Source: Candidatus Falkowiibacteriota bacterium
GTDB taxonomy: Bacteria; Patescibacteriota; Patescibacteriia; UBA2591; JABMQE01
Length of the DNA: 6,702 bases
Direction: 5' to 3'
NCBI GenBank assembly: GCA_013203415.1
Contig: JABMQE010000015.1
Location: 1-6,702, forward strand
The notes beneath the pieces were generated by a model. The model was given only the letters and a program-made list of their open reading frames with translations. It was not told the DNA's origin and ran no database searches. Positions 1 through 3,737 of this stretch are shown here, in pieces; the first letter of the stretch is position 1, and each line of letters starts with the position of its first letter. Made by a program: the position numbers and the translations under genes.

Positions 1-1475
1 CGTCTCGCCTACAAAAAAAACAAACCTTTGCCAACCCCCGCAACGCCGCCGCCGGCACCATCCGTCAACTAGATCCCAAAGTAGCAAGCAACCGCGACCT
101 TGCATGTTTCATATACTCAATTTACTCGTCCACTGAAGGCGAGGTTGGCCAACCTCGCCTTCAAGAGGTGAAAACTCAAGAACAAACATTAAAATTTCTA
201 AAAGACCTCGGCTTCCGCGTCAATCCCGAGTTCGAACTTTTTACTAATATCAAAGCCACAGAAAAATACTTTACTAATTGGCAAAAGAAAAGAAAAAATC
301 TTCCTTACGAAATCGACGGCGTCGTCATCAAAGTCAACGATATTGAAAACCAAAAAAAGCTTGGCCGCACCGCCAAGCAAGTCCGCTGGGCTACTGCCTA
401 CAAATTTCCAGCCGAACAAGCCACCACTATTGTCGAAGATATTGTTATCCAAGTCGGCCGCACCGGCGCCTTAACTCCGGTGGCCCATTTGCGCCCCACC
501 CTTGTCGCCGGCTCAACCGTTTCCCGCGCTACCCTTCATAACATGGACGAGATAAATCGCCTCGATGTCCGCATCGGCGATACTGTCATCCTCCAAAAAG
601 CCGGCGATGTCATCCCCGATATTGTTAAGGTCTTAACAAAGATGAGAGATGGCAAGGAGAGGGGATTCCACATGCCGGATAAATGTACTATCTGCGGAAG
701 TAAAGTAGTAAAACGCAAAGTTCAAGACAAAAAAAAGCAAGAATCAGCTGCTCATTTTTGCTTAAATACTCACTGTGCCGCCCAGCAAAAAAAGAATCTT
801 TACCACTTCGTTTCCCGGGCTGCTTTTGATATTGATGGCCTTGGTCCGAAAATTATAGATTCTCTTTTATCCCAAGGCCTAATTAAGGACTCAAGCGATA
901 TTTTTGCTCTCAGCAGGGAAGATTTAGAACCCCTCGAGCGCTTTGCGGAAAAATCCGCGGAAAACATTACTGCTGCCATAAAAAATTCAAAAAATATAGA
1001 ACTCGGCCGCTTTCTTTTTGCCTTAGGCATCCATCATGTTGGTGAAGAAACCGCCTATACCTTGGCTTCCCATTTTGCTAGCATAGAAAAAATAAAAGAG
1101 GCAAAAGAAGAAGAACTCTCGTGCGTCCAGGATGTCGGTCCCACTGTTGCCAAGAGCATTTCTATTTGGTTTAGGGAAAAAAGAAATCTGGATTTATTAA
1201 GCCGTCTGTTTAAGCGTGGCATAAAAATCCAAAACCCAAGCAAGACAAGTAAGAAGCTAGAAGCCAAAATTTTTGTCCTAACCGGCGGCCTTTCCTCCCT
1301 AACCCGCGACGAGGCAAAAAAAAGAATCCGCAGCGCGGGCGGAGACATCTCCTCATCAGTTTCCAAAGAAACGGACTTTGTTGTCGCGGGCGTAGACCCT
1401 GGCTCTAAATACGATAAAGCTAAAAAATTGGGTGTAAAAATTTTAAGCGAGGAAGAATTCTTAAAAATGCTATAA
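1..1475 (+). CDS. ligA: NAD-dependent DNA ligase, C-terminal ~490 residues (5' end outside window)
   Basis: Seals nicks in duplex DNA using NAD+, in replication and repair. The frame is open from the window edge (first full codon at base 3) to TAA at 1473-1475, giving 490 residues of an expected ~670. The adenylation lysine motif (KxDG) lies upstream, outside the window. Visible in order, by fragment residue: the RNAAAGTIRQLDP block (about 14-26), the DGVVIKV nucleotidyltransferase motif (105-111), the YKFP motif (133-136), and an OB fold with QVGRTGALTPVA (about 150-161). A four-cysteine zinc finger follows (C228, C231, C253, C258), then helix-hairpin-helix repeats (IDGLGPKII, LGIHHVGEETA, VQDVGPTVA) and a BRCT domain (about 420-490). 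The GTG at 168 is an internal valine, not a start. Oddity: residues about 44-54 are encoded by a perfect palindrome and look like an insertion between the conserved FIYSI and KTQEQTLKFLKDLGF segments. Identification is certain. Confidence 0.97.
   Translation, partial: SRLQKKQTFANPRNAAAGTIRQLDPKVASNRDLACFIYSIYSSTEGEVGQPRLQEVKTQEQTLKFLKDLGFRVNPEFELFTNIKATEKYFTNWQKKRKNLPYEIDGVVIKVNDIENQKKLGRTAKQVRWATAYKFPAEQATTIVEDIVIQVGRTGALTPVAHLRPTLVAGSTVSRATLHNMDEINRLDVRIGDTVILQKAGDVIPDIVKVLTKMRDGKERGFHMPDKCTICGSKVVKRKVQDKKKQESAAHFCLNTHCAAQQKKNLYHFVSRAAFDIDGLGPKIIDSLLSQGLIKDSSDIFALSREDLEPLERFAEKSAENITAAIKNSKNIELGRFLFALGIHHVGEETAYTLASHFASIEKIKEAKEEELSCVQDVGPTVAKSISIWFREKRNLDLLSRLFKRGIKIQNPSKTSKKLEAKIFVLTGGLSSLTRDEAKKRIRSAGGDISSSVSKETDFVVAGVDPGSKYDKAKKLGVKILSEEEFLKML
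134..163. repeat. 30-bp perfect palindrome inside ligA
   Basis: Bases 134-163 equal their own reverse complement, centred on GGTTGGCCAACC with arms TGAAGGCGA and TCGCCTTCA. The palindrome is in frame with ligA and encodes roughly EGEVGQPRLQ. It falls in a loop of the adenylation domain just before KTQEQTLKFL, where family members usually have a shorter link. Perfect self-complementarity over 30 bp is far beyond what codon choice would give by chance, so it is probably an inserted dispersed palindromic element that happens to be open in this frame. Confidence 0.85.
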
Positions 1476-1504
1476 CTTCTACGCCCCCCATGGGGGCGGT
1501 CCGT
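1476..1504 (+). repeat. REP-like palindrome, copy 1 (RAYT-associated)
   Basis: This copy starts on the base after the ligA stop. It has the family's conserved 5' flank CTTCTACG, a C-rich/G-rich hairpin (perfect CCCCCATGGGGG at 1485-1496) and the conserved 3' flank GGCGGTCCGT. It shares both flanks with the copies at 2163-2194 and 2203-2250 while the hairpin middle varies, as expected for a REP family. It may also act as a weak transcription block after ligA. Confidence 0.8.
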
Positions 1505-1540
1505 GGCCTACAGAAAAAACGTATTAAATTAAACAAAACC

Positions 1541-2149
1541 ATGAAAAAACAACCCCTCTTCCCAAAACAAAAACTCTACTGGCCTGACAACATGGAATAT
1601 TTTCTCACCACCTCAACATATCTCCATTATCCTTATTTCAAAGAAGACAACCAAAAACAAATCGTCCTTAATAAGATTAAAGAAGTTAAACAAGTCCTCA
1701 GCGTTCCTGTGTTAGCATACAGTATCGCCATCAATCATTTTCACCTTAAATTCTTTTTAGAGCTTGGAAAAAACATAACAAAAATAAAAAATATTCTCCA
1801 TAGCGGCATTAGCCGTGAATATCGCAAAAGATATAAAGTACCATACGAAAAATTTTGGCAGCAGGCCAGGATTTTTTATATCAAAGACGATGAAGCTAGT
1901 TGGAAGATTAGTGGATACATTAATGGTAATTTATTAAAACATCGGGAAGAGTCCACATTTGAAGAATTAAAAAATAACCAATTCACAAGTTTCTGGAATT
2001 TCAGAAAAGTATATGGAGATAAAGAAGCGAGACGAGTTATCTATAATGTAATCGATATCTCCGAAAGCGCAGAAGGCGAGATTGACATAAACAGTCTAAA
2101 TAAACTTGTAATATCTAAAAAACCCGAACCCCTGCCACGGGCAGGGTAG
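1541..2149 (+). CDS. REP-associated tyrosine transposase (RAYT, Y1/HUH family)
   Basis: Predicted single-strand DNA transposase of the IS200-like Y1 superfamily, 202 residues from the ATG at 1541. The N-terminal strand has the family pattern (EYFLTTSTYLHYPYF, 19-33). The HUH metal-binding motif is NHFHLKF, with H66 and H68. The nucleophilic tyrosine is probably Y126 in GYINGNLLKHR, matching the usual YIxxNPxKH block. The ATG at 1490 was rejected as start because it lies in the centre of the upstream REP hairpin and would add 17 basic residues with no family counterpart. No Shine-Dalgarno sequence precedes 1541. RAYTs are single-copy, domesticated-looking transposases that mobilise REP palindromes. 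Here REP-like elements flank the gene on both sides, and one inverted copy encodes the last residues (about PEPLPRAG) and the TAG stop. Lack of tandem IS200 ends and the REP context favour RAYT over an IS200/IS605 insertion. Confidence 0.87.
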   Translation: MKKQPLFPKQKLYWPDNMEYFLTTSTYLHYPYFKEDNQKQIVLNKIKEVKQVLSVPVLAYSIAINHFHLKFFLELGKNITKIKNILHSGISREYRKRYKVPYEKFWQQARIFYIKDDEASWKISGYINGNLLKHREESTFEELKNNQFTSFWNFRKVYGDKEARRVIYNVIDISESAEGEIDINSLNKLVISKKPEPLPRAG

Positions 2150-2153
2150 AAGC
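2122..2153 (-). repeat. REP-like palindrome, copy 2, inverted, overlapping the RAYT 3' end
   Basis: Read on the minus strand it gives CTTCTAC, then a 7-bp hairpin CCCTGCC/GGCAGGG with a 3-nt loop (2130-2136 with 2140-2146), then GGTTCGG. This matches the flanks of the plus-strand copies. On the plus strand the GTAG of this unit contains the TAG stop of the RAYT gene. With the copy at 2163 it makes a head-to-head inverted pair like a BIME. Confidence 0.75.
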
Positions 2154-2162
2154 GGCTTCTGA

Positions 2163-2194
2163 CTTCTACGCCCTCCTTAAGGGGGGTGGTTCGT
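2163..2194 (+). repeat. REP-like palindrome, copy 3
   Basis: CTTCTACG flank, hairpin CCCTCCTT/AAGGGGGG (2171-2186, one G·T pair, essentially no loop), then GGTGGTTCGT. It shares its 5' and 3' flanks with copies 1 and 4, while its stem has compensating sequence differences. Confidence 0.8.
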
Positions 2195-2202
2195 CAATAA
2201 CT

Positions 2203-2250
2203 TTCTACGCCCCCCATGCCTGCCCGCCTCTGGAGGGGAGGGCGGTCCGT
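2203..2250 (+). repeat. REP-like palindrome, copy 4 (longer hairpin)
   Basis: TTCTACGCCCCCC flank, a longer imperfect hairpin built from CCTGCCCGCCTC and GAGGGGAGGGCGG, then GGTCCGT. It lies 8 bp after copy 3 in the same orientation. Confidence 0.75.
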
Positions 2251-2341
2251 CGCTCCCCAGACAAACACCTCCAAGAAAAAAATCGCGCCCATATCATCAG
2301 TCAGAATTAAACCCAACCCTAGTGACTAATGACAATTATAT

Positions 2342-2379
2342 AAAAGAAAAAGGCCGCATCTCTCGTGAGTTGCGGCCTT
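2342..2379 (-). terminator. Intrinsic terminator of the tRNA cluster
   Basis: On the minus strand, AAGGCCGCA and TGCGGCCTT (2350-2358 with 2371-2379) form a perfect 9-bp GC-rich stem. It is followed directly by a T-rich run (complement of AAAAGAAAA, 2342-2350). It lies 5 bp past the CCA end of tRNA-Arg, the right place to end a minus-strand tRNA transcript. Confidence 0.92.
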
Positions 2380-2384
2380 CGTTA

Positions 2385-2461
2385 TGGCGGGCGCGACTGG
2401 ATTCGAACCAGCGACTTCCTGCTTCGTAGGCAGGCGCTCTTTCCAGCTGAGCTACGCACCC
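2385..2461 (-). tRNA. tRNA-Arg (anticodon ACG)
   Basis: Full cloverleaf on the minus strand, 77 nt. It has acceptor stem GGGTGCG/CGCGCCC (one T·G pair), D-arm GCTC/GAGC, anticodon stem CCTGC/GCAGG with loop CTACGAA, T-arm GCTGG-TTCGAAT-CCAGT, discriminator G and an encoded CCA. Anticodon ACG gives the arginine tRNA for CGN codons, whose A34 is normally deaminated to inosine by TadA. It is the last gene of the cluster, just before the terminator. Confidence 0.96.
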
Positions 2462-2512
2462 GTCCTAAAATGGTTGCGGTCCCTTGGATCAGAAATTTAT
2501 GGTCGAGTTTTA

Positions 2513-2631
2513 CCCCGTCGAATGACTGGGGCGAACCAGCGATCTTCTCCTTCCCACAGAGGCGCGCTACCGGACTGCTTGCCTCGCCGAAGTTCCGCAC
2601 GCTGCGGGACGAAGGCGGGCGCTACGCCCCG
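2513..2631 (-). pseudogene. Disrupted tRNA-Pro(GGG)-like sequence
   Basis: Minus strand. A recognisable tRNA-Pro core is present: AGTCCGGTAGCGC (D-loop and 3' D-stem), anticodon loop GTGGGAA (anticodon GGG), and T-arm GCTGG/CCAGT. Several parts are damaged. The anticodon stem pairs poorly (CCTCT with GGAGA), the T-loop has 6 nt, no 3' strand properly matches a 5' acceptor strand, and no CCA follows directly. A good tRNA-Pro 5' half (CGGGGCG TA GCGC, 2631-2619) lies 42 nt upstream of the D-loop. The intervening 2577-2618 contains a hairpin (GTCCCGCA/TGCGGAAC inside CGCC/GGCG), suggesting insertion of a palindrome into the D-arm. An alternative reading uses CGGCGAG at 2589 as the acceptor strand, but that lacks U8 and a good D-stem. 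Probably non-functional. Confidence 0.6.
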
Positions 2632-2640
2632 AACCAAACT

Positions 2641-2719
2641 TGGAGCCACCCATCGGGCTCGAACCGACGACCTCCTCCGGTTGCACCGGTAGGTGCTCTA
2701 CCATCTGAGCTAAGGTGGC
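2641..2719 (-). tRNA. tRNA, anticodon GCA (Cys?) with abnormal anticodon arm
   Basis: Minus strand, 79 nt. Acceptor GCCACCT/GGGTGGC, U8-A9, D-arm GCTC/GAGC with loop AGATGGTA, T-arm GTCGG-TTCGAGC-CCGAT, discriminator T and encoded CCA are all good. The anticodon arm is odd: about 20 nt instead of 17. It folds as CCT, bulged A, CCGG, 5-nt loop TGCAA, CCGG, AGG. If the top pair is opened, the loop GTGCAAC has U33 and A37 around GCA, the cysteine anticodon. U73 also fits tRNA-Cys. The rest of the body resembles bacterial tRNA-Thr, so a tRNA-Thr whose anticodon arm was rearranged is the alternative. It may or may not be functional. Confidence 0.65.
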
Positions 2720-2725
2720 TGCTTG

Positions 2726-2763
2726 CCCCGCCCACTTTGAGCGCAGCGAAAAGCTGGGCGGGG
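2726..2763. repeat. GC-rich palindrome upstream of the tRNA cluster
   Basis: CCCCGCCCA (2726-2734) pairs with TGGGCGGGG (2755-2763). CTTT/AAAG continues the stem after one bulged C, closing over the loop GAGCGCAGCGA. It lies 7 bp before the 5' end of the minus-strand tRNA. It has no T-run, so it is more likely a dispersed palindromic repeat or a processing signal than a terminator. Confidence 0.6.
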
Positions 2764-2781
2764 GGGGAGCGTATGGCTGGC

Positions 2782-2804
2782 TAAAAATTCAGGCCGAATT
2801 TTTA
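2782..2804. terminator. Possible bidirectional terminator hairpin
   Basis: TAAAAATTC (2782-2790) and GAATTTTTA (2796-2804) form a perfect 9-bp stem with a 5-nt AGGCC loop and an A-tract/T-tract on the two arms, so both strands read a U-run. The stem is A/T-rich and weak. On the minus strand it would separate the small ORF and its rod-like 3' region from the tRNAs. Confidence 0.4.
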
Positions 2805-2830
2805 AACAAGCACCACTCCGATATTAGGAA

Positions 2831-2944
2831 GGGAGGTCTTAGGACCAATCTGGTCGCACATCTCCATGGGTTATCTGGACCATTAACTGTCGGCCACTGT
2901 TTTGGAGCAGCCCCAGACACAAGCTGGTCCTAAGTTGGCCTCCC
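2831..2944. ncRNA. 114-nt rod-like structured element (candidate RNA, strand unresolved)
   Basis: Four nested complementary pairs close one long rod: 2831-2836 with 2939-2944 (GGGAGG/CCTCCC), 2838-2847 with 2925-2934 (CTTAGGACCA/TGGTCCTAAG, perfect 10 bp), 2849-2853 with 2913-2917 (TCTGG/CCAGA) and 2862-2866 with 2903-2907 (CTCCA/TGGAG). The stems are collinear with small internal loops, typical of a folded RNA. It starts 8 bp past the stop of the minus-strand small ORF, so it may be the 3' UTR of that transcript. It matches neither the SRP RNA apical motif nor the 5S rRNA core. The inverted ends could also be those of a small non-autonomous element. Confidence 0.45.
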
Positions 2945-2952
2945 CATTTTCA

Positions 2953-3129
2953 TCATACGAACTCATAGCGACCGCACGACACACACCACCAAACCAGGTC
3001 ATCCGGGTTCGGTGAGTGCAGTTCGACTAATGCCGCCCGCGCCTTCACCAACTCCGTGCCACAGCACTTGGCAACAGTTCTGCGAAGAACTGCCCTTCTA
3101 CGTCCGCCAAACAGCTGTCCAAAAGACAT
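2953..3129 (-). CDS. Small Cys-containing protein of unknown function (58 aa)
   Basis: Not recognised. The start is chosen because ATG at 3129 has a consensus Shine-Dalgarno AAGGAGGT (3137-3144) at a 7-nt spacing, with a strong promoter 50 nt further upstream. The longer open frame to 3309 has no such signals and would run through the promoter. The protein is basic in its N-terminal half (GGRRRAVLRR, 8-17), has adjacent cysteines C22-C23 and ends WWCVSCGRYEFV with C49 and C52. A CxxC near the C-terminus plus the CC pair could bind zinc, but this is a guess. No signal peptide or membrane segment is seen. Its signals differ from the other genes here, which lack Shine-Dalgarno sequences, so it may be highly expressed or acquired. 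Stop is TGA. Confidence 0.55.
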   Translation of the reverse strand: MSFGQLFGGRRRAVLRRTVAKCCGTELVKARAALVELHSPNPDDLVWWCVSCGRYEFV

Positions 3130-3136
3130 GCTTTCC

Positions 3137-3144
3137 ACCTCCTT
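3137..3144 (-). promoter_or_regulatory. Consensus Shine-Dalgarno site for the 58-aa ORF
   Basis: Minus-strand AAGGAGGT lies 7 nt before the ATG at 3129. It decides the start of this ORF, and it is the only consensus ribosome-binding site seen in the window. Confidence 0.8.
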
Positions 3145-3187
3145 AGCAGGGTTGTTAATTCTGGTTCTGTCAAAACATCCATCCTTG

Positions 3188-3216
3188 ATACTACACCATC
3201 CCCAAAATCTTGTCAA
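3188..3216 (-). promoter_or_regulatory. sigma70-type promoter for the small ORF (and possibly the tRNAs)
   Basis: Minus strand: -35 TTGACA (3211-3216, consensus), 17-bp spacer, -10 TAGTAT (3188-3193). The predicted transcript start is near 3181, giving a ~52-nt leader before the ORF at 3129. With no strong terminator between, it could also feed the rod-like element and the tRNA cluster. Confidence 0.8.
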
Positions 3217-3225
3217 GGGCATCAG

Positions 3226-3247
3226 TGAACGTTCATTTGAACGTTCA
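3226..3247. promoter_or_regulatory. Two tandem palindromic operator-like sites
   Basis: TGAACGTTCA, a perfect 10-bp palindrome, occurs twice (3226-3235 and 3238-3247) with TT between, a 12-bp centre spacing. The pair ends about 10 bp upstream of the minus-strand -35 and lies upstream of the plus-strand gatC promoter. This is the layout of a dimeric repressor/activator site shared by divergent promoters. The cognate regulator is not in the window. Confidence 0.6.
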
Positions 3248-3249
3248 TA

Positions 3250-3273
3250 AATAGGTATTTTAATAGGTATTTT
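3250..3273 (+). repeat. 12-bp direct repeat in the gatC upstream region
   Basis: AATAGGTATTTT occurs twice back to back (3250-3261 and 3262-3273) in the A/T-rich stretch between the divergent promoters. Its role is unknown. It could be a binding site or simple slippage. Confidence 0.6.
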
Positions 3274-3293
3274 CTTAAAAACTTGTAAAAGGT

Positions 3294-3322
3294 TTGCCAA
3301 AATACCCATTTTAAGATAATAT
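3294..3322 (+). promoter_or_regulatory. Probable promoter of gatCA
   Basis: TTGCCA (3294-3299), 17-bp spacer, then TAATAT (3317-3322) followed by an A/T-rich start region. This is a reasonable sigma70 match on the plus strand. The start would fall near 3329, about 100 nt upstream of gatC. Confidence 0.5.
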
Positions 3323-3355
3323 AAAAATACAATCCGAATCTACAAATTCATAGTC

Positions 3356-3425
3356 AAAATCCAAATCTACAAATTACATGAGTGGTTATTTGCGGCATTC
3401 GCATTCATTTGTAGATTTGCATTTT
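3356..3425. repeat. Large inverted repeat in the gatC leader
   Basis: Bases 3356-3374 and 3407-3425 are complementary at 18 of 19 positions, with core CAAATCTACAAAT / ATTTGTAGATTTG. The 32-nt loop contains GCGGCATTCGC. A further direct copy of AATCTACAAAT lies at 3337-3347. The right arm ends 6 bp before the gatC ATG. It looks like a dispersed palindromic repeat that inserted in the leader, and could fold near the start codon. Confidence 0.8.
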
Positions 3426-3431
3426 AACCAT

Positions 3432-3713
3432 ATGATAGATATTAAAAATATATCAAAACTGGCTCGCCTCGAACTAACCCCGGCCGAAGAAAAGAAATTT
3501 TCCAAAGAACTTTCTTCTATTTTGGATTATTTCGAGCAGTTAAAAGAAATCAAAACCGACAATGTAGAGCCAACCGCCCAGGTGACTGGCCTCGAAAACA
3601 TCACCCGCGAAGATAAAATTGATAAAGAAAGAACCAAAAATGCTCATGATGGCATCCTAGAAAACGCGCCTAAAAGAGACGATGATCATATCGAGGTCAA
3701 GGCGGTGTTCTAA
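3432..3713 (+). CDS. gatC: Aspartyl/glutamyl-tRNA amidotransferase subunit C
   Basis: Small subunit of the GatCAB complex, which converts misacylated Glu-tRNA(Gln) and/or Asp-tRNA(Asn) to Gln-tRNA(Gln)/Asn-tRNA(Asn) in the cytoplasm. GatC wraps around GatA and GatB and stabilises them. The 93-residue product has the family hallmark at its N-terminus, ISKLARLELTPAEEKKFSKELSSILDYFEQL, and the usual length of ~95. The ATG at 3432 was chosen over the one at 3378 because the 18 extra residues are encoded by the loop and right arm of the inverted repeat, while family members begin just before the SKLARL motif. No Shine-Dalgarno is visible. gatA follows after 23 bp. Confidence 0.93.
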   Translation: MIDIKNISKLARLELTPAEEKKFSKELSSILDYFEQLKEIKTDNVEPTAQVTGLENITREDKIDKERTKNAHDGILENAPKRDDDHIEVKAVF

Positions 3714-3737
3714 ACTAATCACTAATCACTAATCACT
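3714..3737 (+). repeat. Heptanucleotide tandem repeat (ACTAATC)n in the gatC-gatA gap
   Basis: ACTAATC occurs three times in tandem plus ACT, filling the whole gap from the base after the gatC stop to the first base of the gatA TTG start. Its 7-bp unit length matches that of the tract downstream of gatA. Confidence 0.85.

Noticed and set aside
1490..1540. Earlier ATG start for the RAYT gene
   Set aside because: It is the ATG at the centre of the REP hairpin; the 17 added residues have no family counterpart and the transposase fold begins after 1541.
2365..2784. Open frames on both strands across the tRNA cluster
   Set aside because: They read through an intact tRNA-Arg, a tRNA-Pro-like sequence, another tRNA and a terminator; their peptides are translated tRNA arms.
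2831..2944. SRP (4.5S) RNA or 5S rRNA
   Set aside because: The length is similar, but the conserved GGAAGGAAGCAGCC apical motif of SRP RNA and the CCGAAC core of 5S rRNA are absent on both strands.
3226..3247. LexA/SOS box
   Set aside because: The Gram-positive LexA site is GAAC-N4-GTTC; here GAAC and GTTC are adjacent with no spacer, so the match is not adequate.
3378..3431. N-terminal extension of GatC from ATG 3378
   Set aside because: The 18 residues come from the loop and arm of an inverted repeat; GatC proteins start just before the SKLARL motif.
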